The notes under the pieces are model-generated. The model was not told the origin of the DNA, did no database searches, and worked only from the letters and a program-made list of their open reading frames with translations. Positions 36,720 through 44,883 of a stretch of DNA of 64,000 nt are shown piece after piece (the first letter of the stretch is position 1; each line of letters opens with the position of its first letter). The stretch is taken from positions 124,001 to 188,000 of the forward strand of contig JBDTOT010000002.1 of the NCBI GenBank assembly GCA_039933105.1, read 5' to 3'. The position numbers were made by a program, and so were the translations under genes. The stretch comes from FEN-1219 sp039933105. Its GTDB lineage: Bacteria; Pseudomonadota; Gammaproteobacteria; Steroidobacterales; Rariloculaceae.

Positions 36720-38726
36720 CTAGAACGACCAGAGAACTCTGAGAAAGGCGCTGCGCTCGATCTGATTGCCGCCACCCGAGCTAAATTCGACGTGGCGGTC
36801 GTCGTTCAAATTCTGCACTGAAAAGGACGCGTCGAGCCGTTCGCGCGGCCGCCAGAGCAGGCTCGTGTCGACGGCCACGTAACTCGGGACGCCTTGGTTG
36901 GGCAACGCCGCAATACGGCGGGCCGCAACGTACAAGCGCAACGCGTGCGGCAGGTCGAGGAACGAGTGCACCGACACCTGGCTCCCCGGGCTATTGCCGC
37001 CGAGCAGCGGCCGCAGCGCGTCGGTGCTGCCGGCCTTCGTCTTAAGATCGAGATCGAAACCCGTGTATTGGAACCGGAGCCGCCAGCCGTCCACCGGCTG
37101 CCAGTTCGCGACGAACGTCCCACCCGATGAATGTCCCTCCATCAGGCTCTCGAGCGACTGGTGCAGGATAGCGTAGGGCAGCGGCGACATGAGCACGAGC
37201 GTTACGGCGCCCGGCTCGACGGTTTGCAGGTGGTCGTAGGAGTTTTGGAACACGCTGAGGTCGAACGACAAGCGCCCCGTGACGCGGATGCGATAGCCCG
37301 CCTCGTACGCGAGGAGGGTCTCCGACAAAAGGTCGTGGTTGCCCTCGGCCGTGACGTAAACGGGAATCGGAATTGTCGGCGCAGCGATCGGCACAGTCAG
37401 CTGCAAATCCACGTCGAGCCGTGCGGGAATCCGGACCGCGCGCGATGCAGCCGTCCAGAAAGATTGCCGGTCGCTCATGAGCCACGAAAGCCGCACGTTC
37501 GGCTGTGTCTCCGAGCCCGTATAGTCGTTGTGCTCGAACTTCGACCCGAGCGTGAGATACCACTTGTCGCTCTTGAGCGCGATCTTGTCCTGGAGAAACG
37601 CGCTGAACGTATGATCGTCGCGGTGGTCGGGATCGAAACTCACGAGCGCGGAGTTACCGATCTCGTCCGCGCTCGACCGGAAACCCATGCCCCACAGCAC
37701 GTCGTGGCGTTCGCGCTGCCGGAGGTGGTGCTGAAAGTCCACGTCGAGCGTGTCGCGCTTCTCGTGATACGTGTTCGGAATGTCGCGGTTCGTGTGGTCG
37801 TAGTACGCCTGCAATGCGAACGAAGCGTGGTTGCCGAGCGTGCGCTCCCAACGCGCGAGCGCGTTCGCACCGCGAAGCTCTGCGTCGCTCGTCGTGCTCC
37901 CCGCCGGCAGAGTGCCGAGCGTGAACGAGTCCTGGAAGGTGCCACCTTCCTCACCACCGTAGACGTCTCCCTGCACCGTGAACCGGTCGGCGTCCGCCGA
38001 TCCCCAGTCCAAGCGAAAACCTGCCTGCGCCATATGTGCGGCGTCGGTGCCCTCGGCGCCTGTTAGCTGCGTCGTCGGGCCGCGGTCGAAATACTTCACG
38101 TAAGCGCGCGCTGCAATGTCCCGGCCGAGCGTGCCGCCATAACGGAAGCCGGCGAACCCCCGCTCCTCATTGCCGCCGCCGGCTTCGAGGAACGCGCCGC
38201 TCGTGCTCGCGGCGGGCCGCGTGATGATGTTGATGACACCGTTGACCGCGTTCGCGCCCCACAGCGTGCCGCCTGGGCCCGCGATCACTTCGATGCGATC
38301 GATGTCCTCGAGCAATGTGTCCTGCACATCCCAAAAGACGCCGGCATAGAGTGGCGAGTACACGCTGCGCCCGTCGATGAGCACGAGCAGCTTGTTCGCG
38401 AGATCGCTGTTGAAACCACGGATCGTGATCGACCATGCCGCGGCGTTGCGGCGCGCCACTTCGACGCCGGGGGCGAGCCGCAGGGCTTCCGCGATCGACC
38501 TCACGCCGGAGCGGCGAATCTCGTCTCCGGTGATCACGAAGACGGCAGCGGGCGCATCTGCCAGGCGCTCTTCCGCTCGCGAGACGGAGGTGATTTGAAG
38601 GTCCGCCAACTGCTCGATACTCATATCGAGCAAGTCCCCCGCGTCGGCCAGCGCGGAATGTGCGCCGCCAAACAACGCAGCGCTCAGCGCGAGACCGGCG
38701 GAATTCAGTAGGTTTTTGTTCCTCAC
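36720..38726 (-). CDS. TonB-dependent outer-membrane receptor
   Basis: About 668 residues. The signal peptide (NLLNSAGLALSAALFGGAHSA) is followed by MSIEQLADLQITSVSRAEERLADAP, plug domain AAVFVITGDEIRRSG, LRLAPGVEVAR, WSITIRGFNSDLANKLLVLIDGR, GTLWGANAVNGVINI, then a ~22-strand barrel ending in aromatic LRVLWSF. This subfamily is often found beside YfiR-kinase genes; here it is convergent with that operon, 18 nt away. Ligand unknown. GTG at 38726 is chosen for the signal peptide; a TTG at 38774 would add 16 residues. Confidence 0.9.
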   Translation of the reverse strand: MRNKNLLNSAGLALSAALFGGAHSALADAGDLLDMSIEQLADLQITSVSRAEERLADAPAAVFVITGDEIRRSGVRSIAEALRLAPGVEVARRNAAAWSITIRGFNSDLANKLLVLIDGRSVYSPLYAGVFWDVQDTLLEDIDRIEVIAGPGGTLWGANAVNGVINIITRPAASTSGAFLEAGGGNEERGFAGFRYGGTLGRDIAARAYVKYFDRGPTTQLTGAEGTDAAHMAQAGFRLDWGSADADRFTVQGDVYGGEEGGTFQDSFTLGTLPAGSTTSDAELRGANALARWERTLGNHASFALQAYYDHTNRDIPNTYHEKRDTLDVDFQHHLRQRERHDVLWGMGFRSSADEIGNSALVSFDPDHRDDHTFSAFLQDKIALKSDKWYLTLGSKFEHNDYTGSETQPNVRLSWLMSDRQSFWTAASRAVRIPARLDVDLQLTVPIAAPTIPIPVYVTAEGNHDLLSETLLAYEAGYRIRVTGRLSFDLSVFQNSYDHLQTVEPGAVTLVLMSPLPYAILHQSLESLMEGHSSGGTFVANWQPVDGWRLRFQYTGFDLDLKTKAGSTDALRPLLGGNSPGSQVSVHSFLDLPHALRLYVAARRIAALPNQGVPSYVAVDTSLLWRPRERLDASFSVQNLNDDRHVEFSSGGGNQIERSAFLRVLWSF

Positions 38727-38851
38727 TGTCACAGCACCCGAGATCCAATGAGCCTCGAACGTTAGACGCTGCAAGCCCGGCGGAAACTGATTTACGTCAC
38801 GTTTTTTACAAAATGCATAGAGAGGCTAAACGGTCGAGGCTATCGCACTCG

Positions 38852-38992
38852 GACGGCGGCACGTGGGTCGTCGAGACCACGAACCTCCGCGCGGCGGCGA
38901 CGTACCGCAACGCGCGCCAGAATCTTAAGATCACCAAGCGCTTCAAACCCGTCGACCGCGACACGCTGAACTGGGAAGTTCGGTTCGAACGG
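38852..38992 (+). pseudogene. Remnant of a DUF-type secreted protein gene
   Basis: Within the 347-nt gap between the TonB receptor and the cupin gene, frame +2 reads DGGTWVVETTNLRAAATYRN followed by LKITKRFKPVDRDTLNWEVRF. This is the pattern of the C-terminal block (ALVVDT...HAVERYTV...LQVEVTIEDP) found in the lipoprotein at 51201-52031 and many uncharacterised secreted proteins. No start, N-terminal part or proper C-terminus is visible, so it appears to be a decayed gene fragment. The rest of the gap (38727-38851 and 38993-39073) shows nothing recognisable except the cupin gene's ribosome site. Confidence 0.6.
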
Positions 38993-39073
38993 CAAGTTTC
39001 GACGCGCCAGATTTGCGCTGTGTTACCTTGGCCCGCACAGGGTAGCGGGCCGCCGCCCGCGGGGAGGCGAGCA

Positions 39074-39526
39074 ATGCGAACGGGGTTCAAGTGGTTCTGT
39101 CTCGTGGCCGGCGCCGCGGCGTTCGTGACCGCGAGCCGCGCGGACGTCGATCCGAAAGCCGTGCTGGTGGTGCCGGCGGGCGAGGTCAAATGGGTCCGCA
39201 ATGCGGCCGGCACGAATGAAACGGCCGTGCTGTTCGGCGACCCGAGCAAGCCCGGCCCCTACGTGATGCGCATCAAATGGCTGCCCGGCAACTTCAGCCG
39301 CCCGCACATTCACAATACGGATCGGTTCTTCGTCGTGATCTCCGGCACCTGGTGGGTCGGCAGCGGCACGAAGTTCGATCCCGCGAGCACCGTGCCGGTG
39401 AAGCCCGGCAGCTACGTCGTCCACTTCACCGGGCAACCGCACTACGACGGCGCGAAGGACGAAGAGACCGTGATCCAGGTGTTCGGCACGGGGCCGCTCA
39501 CGACCGAAGTCGTCGAGAAGAAGTAG
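39074..39526 (+). CDS. Secreted cupin-domain protein
   Basis: A 150-residue protein with a signal peptide (about 1-22, FKWFCLVAGAAAFVTASRA) and a single cupin fold: VMRIKWLPGNFSRPHIHNTDRFFVVISGTWWVG with the metal-type His residues, then VKPGSYVVHFTGQPHYDGAKDEETVIQVFG. Such periplasmic cupins are of unknown substrate. ATG at 39074 has GGGGAGG at 39061-39067. The frame is open far upstream, but that stretch carries a separate gene remnant. Confidence 0.85.
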   Translation: MRTGFKWFCLVAGAAAFVTASRADVDPKAVLVVPAGEVKWVRNAAGTNETAVLFGDPSKPGPYVMRIKWLPGNFSRPHIHNTDRFFVVISGTWWVGSGTKFDPASTVPVKPGSYVVHFTGQPHYDGAKDEETVIQVFGTGPLTTEVVEKK

Positions 39527-39538
39527 CGGCGCGCGCCG

Positions 39539-39937
39539 CTAGTGGAAGCGGTAGCCGATCACGATCGCCCAGACGCTGTAGTAGATCAGCAAAAACAGCG
39601 TGAGGCAGGTGCCCGCGATTCTTAGCGGTTGCGGCGCCACGCGCTTCCACACGCCGATCGCCTGGAACACGCGCGACACGACGAGCGCGATGCCGCTCCA
39701 CATCAATACCGTGCGATTGCCGCCGGCGAGCTCGACGAGCGCCATGAGAATCAGGATCAGCGGGACGTACTCGCCGAAGTTGCCGTGCACGCGTATCAGC
39801 GCCTGCAGCGCCGGAACACCGCCGTCGCCGAGACTCACCCGGTGCTTGATACGCGCTCTGATCACCAGCGCGGACAGGACCCCGTACAAGACACCGAGCA
39901 TGCCGGCGGTGATCAATGTGTTGGTCAGGATCGGCAT
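39539..39937 (-). CDS. MAPEG family membrane protein
   Basis: A 132-residue four-helix membrane protein: ITAGMLGVLYGVLSALVIRARI, the family motif RVHGNFGEYVPLILILMAL, GIALVVSRVFQAIGVW and a last helix LTLFLLIYYSVWAIVIGY. MAPEG proteins include microsomal glutathione transferases and leukotriene synthases; bacterial members are largely uncharacterised. It converges on the cupin gene and is divergent from the cytochrome gene. Confidence 0.88.
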   Translation of the reverse strand: MPILTNTLITAGMLGVLYGVLSALVIRARIKHRVSLGDGGVPALQALIRVHGNFGEYVPLILILMALVELAGGNRTVLMWSGIALVVSRVFQAIGVWKRVAPQPLRIAGTCLTLFLLIYYSVWAIVIGYRFH

Positions 39938-40044
39938 GCGGTACCCCTATGCGACAGCGTTGGCGGGCAGCGTCCGTCGGTGGTGGCGGTCAGGTCAAGC
40001 TCGAATCGAGGGCCTGGCACTATCTCGGCCGGCGCCGCTATCGC

Positions 40045-40050
40045 TATAAT
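40045..40050 (+). promoter_or_regulatory. -10 element (TATAAT) of the cytochrome c gene
   Basis: A perfect TATAAT lies 29 nt upstream of the cytochrome start codon in the short MAPEG/cytochrome divergent gap. No convincing -35 hexamer is seen at the usual distance. Confidence 0.45.
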
Positions 40051-40079
40051 CGCCGCGGATTCAGCGAGGGAGCCCGCCG

Positions 40080-40601
40080 TTGCGCCATCAAGACCAGCAG
40101 TTCTTCGACAGCTTCATGCTCGTGCTCGGCATTCTGATGGGCGTAGCAGTCGGTTTGTTCTTCCTCGCGCGAGCCATCTCGATCGACACCCAGGGCAAGT
40201 ACGTGGCCGCCGACCCAGCGGTGCTCGCCGCCATCGATGCCCGCATCAAGCCCGTCGGGCACGTGCTGCTGGCGGGTGACGCCGAGCTCGCAGCCGCGGC
40301 GGCCGCAGCGGTTGCCGCTCCGAAGCCCGAAGCCGCTCCGCTCACGGGAGTACAGGTTTACAACGCCGCCTGCATCGCGTGTCATGCCCCGCCCGGCGTG
40401 AATGGCGCGCCGCCGATGGGCGATGCCGCAGCCTGGGCTCCGCGCATCGCGCAAGGTGTGGACACGCTGCACATGCATGCGCTCACGGGCTTCCAGGGCC
40501 AGAAGGGCTTCATGCCGCAGAAAGGCGGCCGCGTGGATCTTTCGGACGCCGAGATCGTGGGCGCCGTGGACTACCTGGTCGAGCAGGCGAAGAAGAAGTA
40601 A
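40080..40601 (+). CDS. Membrane-anchored c-type cytochrome (cytochrome c5 type)
   Basis: A 173-residue protein. An N-terminal membrane anchor (FMLVLGILMGVAVGLFFLAR, about 12-31) is followed by an Ala-rich linker and one cytochrome c domain with CIACH (haem ligands Cys-Cys-His) and axial Met probably in GFMPQKGG. DAEIVGAVDYLVEQAKKK ends it, as in cytochrome c5/CycB proteins. It should carry electrons in the periplasm. TTG at 40080 is favoured by GAGGGAG 7 nt upstream and because it gives a short basic N-region. Confidence 0.88.
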   Translation: MRHQDQQFFDSFMLVLGILMGVAVGLFFLARAISIDTQGKYVAADPAVLAAIDARIKPVGHVLLAGDAELAAAAAAAVAAPKPEAAPLTGVQVYNAACIACHAPPGVNGAPPMGDAAAWAPRIAQGVDTLHMHALTGFQGQKGFMPQKGGRVDLSDAEIVGAVDYLVEQAKKK

Positions 40602-40658
40602 TCCTTCTAGGCTTGGCGGAGCTTCGCGCCGACAGGCGTCGGCGCGCCTCCACTGCCG

Positions 40659-42044
40659 CTATTTCACGCCCGCATCCGAGCGGTACTCCGTGCGCGCTTT
40701 CTCGACCAGCGGCGCCGGCATGACCGTCGCGCGGATCTTGAACGGCACGTGCTCCTCGACCTGCACCTTCGCGGACGGCTTGTCCTCGCCCCAGGTCAGC
40801 GTCACTTCCGTGCCCGGCGCTGCGAACTTCGCGTCGATCGTGCCGAGCGAAAGCATCGCGCGCTCGTTTGCCGAGTAGCCCGTCCACGTCGAAATTCCGA
40901 CGACTTTGCCGTTCGCCTCTACGCGATCGGCGTGGAAGGTGTCGTACAACGACATCGGCAAGTTGATGAATTTCGCCATCGGCCCCTTGTGGAACATCGA
41001 GCCGTAAGCCGCCGCGGTGTCGTCGCCGTTCCAGACGAACGTGACTTTCTTGCGGCGCTGGCTGCTGCCGTCCGCCACCATTTTCTCGAGAGCCGCGCGG
41101 CCGACGAAGTCGTGATCGAAGCCGATGATGCGGCCGTAGTCCATGTCGTACGGCGTGAAGTAGTAGTCCTCGATGTTATCGGAGTGGAAGCTGCCACCGA
41201 GCGGCGACGTCGTCTCGTAGGCCTGGTCGGTGAGCCACTCGCGATACGCCTTCATCTTTTCGCCCGAGTAGACCGCAGGCAGCGGACGCGGCAACCAGCC
41301 GGACTCGAGTGCGTTCGTGTGATACGCGCGGCCGCCGACCTGCACTAAGCCGCTCTTCTTGCCGGCTTCAAGCAGCGCTGCCATCACCTTGTCGTTGTCC
41401 TTCCAGGGCCCCCACATCTCGAAGCCCGGTTCGCCCGCCATGCCGTGGCGCAGCGCCCGCACGTCGCAGCCCGCGATCTTGAAGCGGGTCATATGGAAGA
41501 ACTTCAGCTTCGGCGGCTCCTGACCCGTGGCTTCACGGATCACGTCCATGGCACCTGGGCCCTGCACCTGGCAGCGCCAAAGCTTGGGATCGCCTTTGCG
41601 GTAGAACGAGTTGTCGTCGCGCCAGACCTGCACGTTGTAGCCGCCTGTCACGGCGTTGAAGTGCAGCCAGTTGATCGACGGAGGAATGCCGACGGCTTGG
41701 TACTCATCCTCTTCGAGGTGGAACAGGATGTTGTCGCCGATAACGTAGCCGTCGTGATTCACGGCGACGAATTGCTTCGCCATGTCGACCGGCCACTTCG
41801 CCACGCTGTTGATAGCGAGCTTGCTGATGACCTTCAGCGCATCCGGGCCTTTGATGTTCAGGTTCGCCATGTGGTGCGACTGATCGAACAGCACGGCGGT
41901 GCGGCGCCACGCGATTTGCTCATCGCGCCAGTTCGTGAACTCCGGTATCACGCGCGGCACGATGGCCGGCGGAGACGTCGATTCCCACAGCAGCTTCACA
42001 GGGCCGCCGGCTTGCTTGATCGCTTCTTCCAGATTCTTTGCCAT
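40659..42044 (-). CDS. GcvT/LigM-like folate-dependent O-demethylase
   Basis: A 461-residue aminomethyltransferase-fold protein. LEEAIKQAGGPVKLLWES, EFTNWRDEQIAWRRTAVLFDQSHHMANLNIKGPDALKV and the GYVIGDNILFHLEEDEY block follow LigM/DesA (vanillate and syringate tetrahydrofolate O-demethylases) more closely than glycine-cleavage T-protein. Later GVRALRHGMAGEPGFEMWGP and GRIIGFDHDFVGRAALEKM are typical of the fold. The methoxy substrate is not shown, and no lig or folate-C1 genes lie next to it. GGA lies 9-11 nt before ATG 42044. Confidence 0.85.
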   Translation of the reverse strand: MAKNLEEAIKQAGGPVKLLWESTSPPAIVPRVIPEFTNWRDEQIAWRRTAVLFDQSHHMANLNIKGPDALKVISKLAINSVAKWPVDMAKQFVAVNHDGYVIGDNILFHLEEDEYQAVGIPPSINWLHFNAVTGGYNVQVWRDDNSFYRKGDPKLWRCQVQGPGAMDVIREATGQEPPKLKFFHMTRFKIAGCDVRALRHGMAGEPGFEMWGPWKDNDKVMAALLEAGKKSGLVQVGGRAYHTNALESGWLPRPLPAVYSGEKMKAYREWLTDQAYETTSPLGGSFHSDNIEDYYFTPYDMDYGRIIGFDHDFVGRAALEKMVADGSSQRRKKVTFVWNGDDTAAAYGSMFHKGPMAKFINLPMSLYDTFHADRVEANGKVVGISTWTGYSANERAMLSLGTIDAKFAAPGTEVTLTWGEDKPSAKVQVEEHVPFKIRATVMPAPLVEKARTEYRSDAGVK

Positions 42045-42128
42045 GGTCGTATTTCCAGTCTCTCTTCTATACGGGGCGAGCGTATCGGCCATGGCGACTG
42101 CCATGCGTGCACTCATTTTTTTGAAACA

Positions 42129-42205
42129 TGGCGCGCCCGGAGGGATTCGAACCCCCGACCCCTGCCTTCGGAGGGCAGTACTCTATCCAGCTGAGCTACG
42201 GGCGC
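42129..42205 (-). tRNA. tRNA-Arg(CCG)
   Basis: A 77-nt cloverleaf on the minus strand. Acceptor GCGCCCG pairs with CGGGCGC; D-arm GCTCAGCTGGATAGAGT; anticodon stem CTGCC/GGCAG with loop CTCCGAA, giving anticodon CCG; T-arm GGGGGTTCGAATCCCTC. The discriminator is G, and CCA is encoded (42129-42131). It reads the Arg codon CGG. Confidence 0.96.
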
Positions 42206-42250
42206 GTGGCCGGCAGTATATCGCGCGGTAGGGCTGCCAGCCGCCCGCGG

Positions 42251-42742
42251 TTACTTCAGCAGATCAGCTGCTTTGGCCAGGCCCGCGCGAGCGCACTCGT
42301 CGTCGTCCTTCTGGCTCGAGCCGGAGCTCGCGACGCCGCCCAGAATTTCACCGTTGATGGTGATCGGCACGCCACCGCCAAGCGCCAGGATACCGGGCAC
42401 GTTGCGCTGCGGCGCTCGAGTCGGATCGTTCGCCGTGGCCTGCTGGAAATCGAGCGTCGAAGACCGAAACACCATCGCCGTGTAGGCCTTGCCGCGGGCC
42501 ATGTCGATCGTCGCCGGGCTGGCCAGCTCGTCGCGCAGCACGACGAGCAACGTCCCTGAACGGTCGACCACCGCCACGCTCGTGTGGAACCCGCGGCCTT
42601 TGCATTCGGCAAGCGCGGCCTCGGCGATCGTCTTTGCAAGGTTCAGGGACAGGATCTTCTGCGTCACGACCCCTTGCGCCCCGGCCACCAATGCGCCGAG
42701 CAACGCGGCGGCCAGAACCATGCAGCGAGTCACGACACGCAT
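42251..42742 (-). CDS. GlcG/HbpS-like (DUF336) secreted protein
   Basis: A 163-residue protein with a signal peptide (MVLAAALLGALVAGAQG) and the GlcG/HbpS fold: LAKTIAEAALAECKGRGFHTSVAVVDRSGTLLVVLRDE, KAYTAMVFRSSTLDFQ, NVPGILALGGGVPITINGEILGGVASSGSSQKDDDECARAGL. Some members bind haem or corrinoids, others are uncharacterised. AGGAGG precedes ATG 42742. It lies 17 nt downstream of the PQQ dehydrogenase gene, a frequent partnership, and is likely periplasmic with it. Confidence 0.9.
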   Translation of the reverse strand: MRVVTRCMVLAAALLGALVAGAQGVVTQKILSLNLAKTIAEAALAECKGRGFHTSVAVVDRSGTLLVVLRDELASPATIDMARGKAYTAMVFRSSTLDFQQATANDPTRAPQRNVPGILALGGGVPITINGEILGGVASSGSSQKDDDECARAGLAKAADLLK

Positions 42743-42759
42743 CGCCTGCCTCCTACGCC

Positions 42760-44883
42760 CTACTTGCGCTCCGGCAGCGCGAACACATACAACGCATTGC
42801 CGTTCGCCGGATGATGAACGTCCGGCGTGATCAGCGACGGCACGACGCGCGGGCTGCCGCCGCCGGTGCCGGTGGGCACCGCGACGAACTGCCGGCCGCC
42901 GACGCTGAACGTGATCGGGAAGCCCTGCACCGACGTGCCGAGCCGCGTCTGCCACAAGATCTTGCCGGTCTGCACGTCGATGGCCTTGAACTGCCGATCG
43001 AGATCGCCGACGAACGCCACACCGCCGCGGGTGGAAAGCACGGCCGTCAGGAACGGCGCGCGTTGCTGGATCGACCACAGCTCCTTCAGCGTGCGCGTGT
43101 CGTACGCGGCGAGCTTGCCGACGTTGCCGTTCGTACCCGGCATCTCGTAGAAGCGCCGGTCCCCCGCCGTGCCGCCGCCGCCGAGCACCTTCTCGACGTT
43201 CAGGCCGCGCATCTCCATGCAGCTTTGACTCAGGGGAATGATGAGGCGCTGCGTCGGTGCGTTGTAGCTGATGGCCTGCCAGTTGTGACCGCCCTCGGTG
43301 CTGGGGCACGCCTGCACCCATTCCCCGACCTTGCCGTCGACGATGTCGGCGCGATAGCGCGGCTGGCCGGTCTCGGGATCGAACTTGTCAAAAACGTTCT
43401 GCAGCACCGTCTCGTGATGGTCGATGTACGCGCCGGTCTGCCGATTCAGCTTCCAGAGGATGCCGGGCTTGCCGATCGTGAACACCGCTTTCTCGCCGCC
43501 GACGTCGACCAGCACGCGCTCATATACTTCGTCGAGATCCAGCGACTCGCCGGGTGCGTGCTGGTAGTACCACTTGAGCTGGCCGGTGTCGGGATCGAGC
43601 GCGACCGTGCTGCTCGTGTAGAGCGCCTTGTCGAGCGCCGAATTGCCGCGGCTCGCGGGCACCCACGGCTTCGGCTGGGCCACGCCCCAGTACGTGGTGT
43701 TCAAATCGGGGTCGTAGCTACCGGTGATCCACGTGTCGCCGCCTGCGCGAAATTGATCCGTGATATCGCCCCAGGTATCGCCGCCGGGCCTGTTGCTCGT
43801 GGCGACGGTCTCGAACCGCCAGAGCTCGTGCCCGTCCTTCGCGTCGTACGCGCTGATGAAGCATTTCTCTTTGCGATACAGCGTGCAGTTGCTCAACCCC
43901 TGGATGACTTTGCCGTGAATAACGATCGGGCCGCTCGGCGCTTCGTACGCGCCGTTCGTGCGGTCACCGAGGATCTTCTCCCACACGATCTGGCCGGTCT
44001 TCGCAGACAGCGCGACGAGCCGCGCATCGTTCGTGGCGATGAAAATCTTGTCCTCGTAGATCGCGAGGCCGCGCGTGGCCTTCGCCGCCACGATCGGCCC
44101 GACGCGGTTCTCCCAGATCAGCTCGCCCGTCGCGGCGTCGATCGCTTGCACGATGTTGGTCGAGTTGTTCAGGTACAGCACGCCGTCGCGCACGATCGGC
44201 GCGGGCTCGCTCCAGCCGCCGTCCGTCATGGACCAGACCCACTGCAGAGTGAGCTGGCTCACGTTGTCGCGCGTGATCGCGTTTAGCTCGCTGTAATTCC
44301 ACGCGCGATAGTTGCCGCGCATCATCAGCCAGTCGGCGCCAGGCTGCGCTCGGAGGTCGGCATCGGTAACGGGCCGTACGCGCTCGGCGTTGCCGGCCAC
44401 GCTGATGCCGGTGCGACCGCCGGGCGTGGCGGTGGCGGGCACGGCGCTCGCGAGAGCGACGCGAAACGCGTCAGTCATCGTGCCCGTCGCTACGCTGCCG
44501 ATGCGAACGGGCGTCGTGGCGGCGAGCTCGGAATTGCCGGGCACCGCACCGTTCGCCGCGAGCATGAACGCCGCGAGGTTCACGTAGGTGGGCGTACCGA
44601 GGCCGCCGGGAGTCGCGGGCGGCGGCGGCATCGCCACGCCCAAGAACGTCACGAGATCCTGCGCCGTTCGGTCGCTCCACGTGCGCATGAAGTCGGCGCC
44701 CGCGAGCGGCTTCGCTTCGTTCGCGCCGCGCAGATCGGGCTGGTGGCAGCCGGCGCAATTCGCGAGATACGACGCTCGCCCCGCGGTCACCTGCTGCGCC
44801 GTGAAAGGAGCGCCCTGGGCATACGCCAGCGATGCAGCGGTGCACAGCGCTGTCATGAAACCAAGACGAGCGAGCATGTTCAT
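42760..44883 (-). CDS. PQQ-dependent quinohemoprotein dehydrogenase with N-terminal cytochrome c
   Basis: A 707-residue periplasmic protein. A signal peptide (LGFMTALCTAASLAYA) is followed by a cytochrome c domain (about 25-105) with CAGCH in SYLANCAGCHQPDL, then an eight-bladed PQQ propeller: WNYSELNAITRDNVSQLTLQWVW, ISAYDAKDGHELWRFETV, GGDTWGDI, GSYDPDLNTTYWGV, LKWYYQHAPGESLDLDEVYE, GGHNWQAISYN, FPITFSVGGRQFVAV. The vicinal Cys-Cys of methanol dehydrogenases is not seen. Cytochrome at the N-terminus is the reverse of the usual type II quinohemoprotein alcohol dehydrogenase. Substrate unknown. ATGA overlap with the CHRD gene upstream. Confidence 0.9.
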   Translation of the reverse strand: MNMLARLGFMTALCTAASLAYAQGAPFTAQQVTAGRASYLANCAGCHQPDLRGANEAKPLAGADFMRTWSDRTAQDLVTFLGVAMPPPPATPGGLGTPTYVNLAAFMLAANGAVPGNSELAATTPVRIGSVATGTMTDAFRVALASAVPATATPGGRTGISVAGNAERVRPVTDADLRAQPGADWLMMRGNYRAWNYSELNAITRDNVSQLTLQWVWSMTDGGWSEPAPIVRDGVLYLNNSTNIVQAIDAATGELIWENRVGPIVAAKATRGLAIYEDKIFIATNDARLVALSAKTGQIVWEKILGDRTNGAYEAPSGPIVIHGKVIQGLSNCTLYRKEKCFISAYDAKDGHELWRFETVATSNRPGGDTWGDITDQFRAGGDTWITGSYDPDLNTTYWGVAQPKPWVPASRGNSALDKALYTSSTVALDPDTGQLKWYYQHAPGESLDLDEVYERVLVDVGGEKAVFTIGKPGILWKLNRQTGAYIDHHETVLQNVFDKFDPETGQPRYRADIVDGKVGEWVQACPSTEGGHNWQAISYNAPTQRLIIPLSQSCMEMRGLNVEKVLGGGGTAGDRRFYEMPGTNGNVGKLAAYDTRTLKELWSIQQRAPFLTAVLSTRGGVAFVGDLDRQFKAIDVQTGKILWQTRLGTSVQGFPITFSVGGRQFVAVPTGTGGGSPRVVPSLITPDVHHPANGNALYVFALPERK

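Noticed and set aside
42129..42205. tRNA-Arg as an integration site for a genomic island
   Set aside because: No integrase gene, no direct repeat of the tRNA 3' end was noticed, and flanking genes look like the rest of the chromosome.
42634..44286. A 550-codon open frame on the + strand opposite the PQQ dehydrogenase
   Set aside because: Antisense shadow of a gene with clear cytochrome and propeller motifs; no domain or start signal on the + strand.
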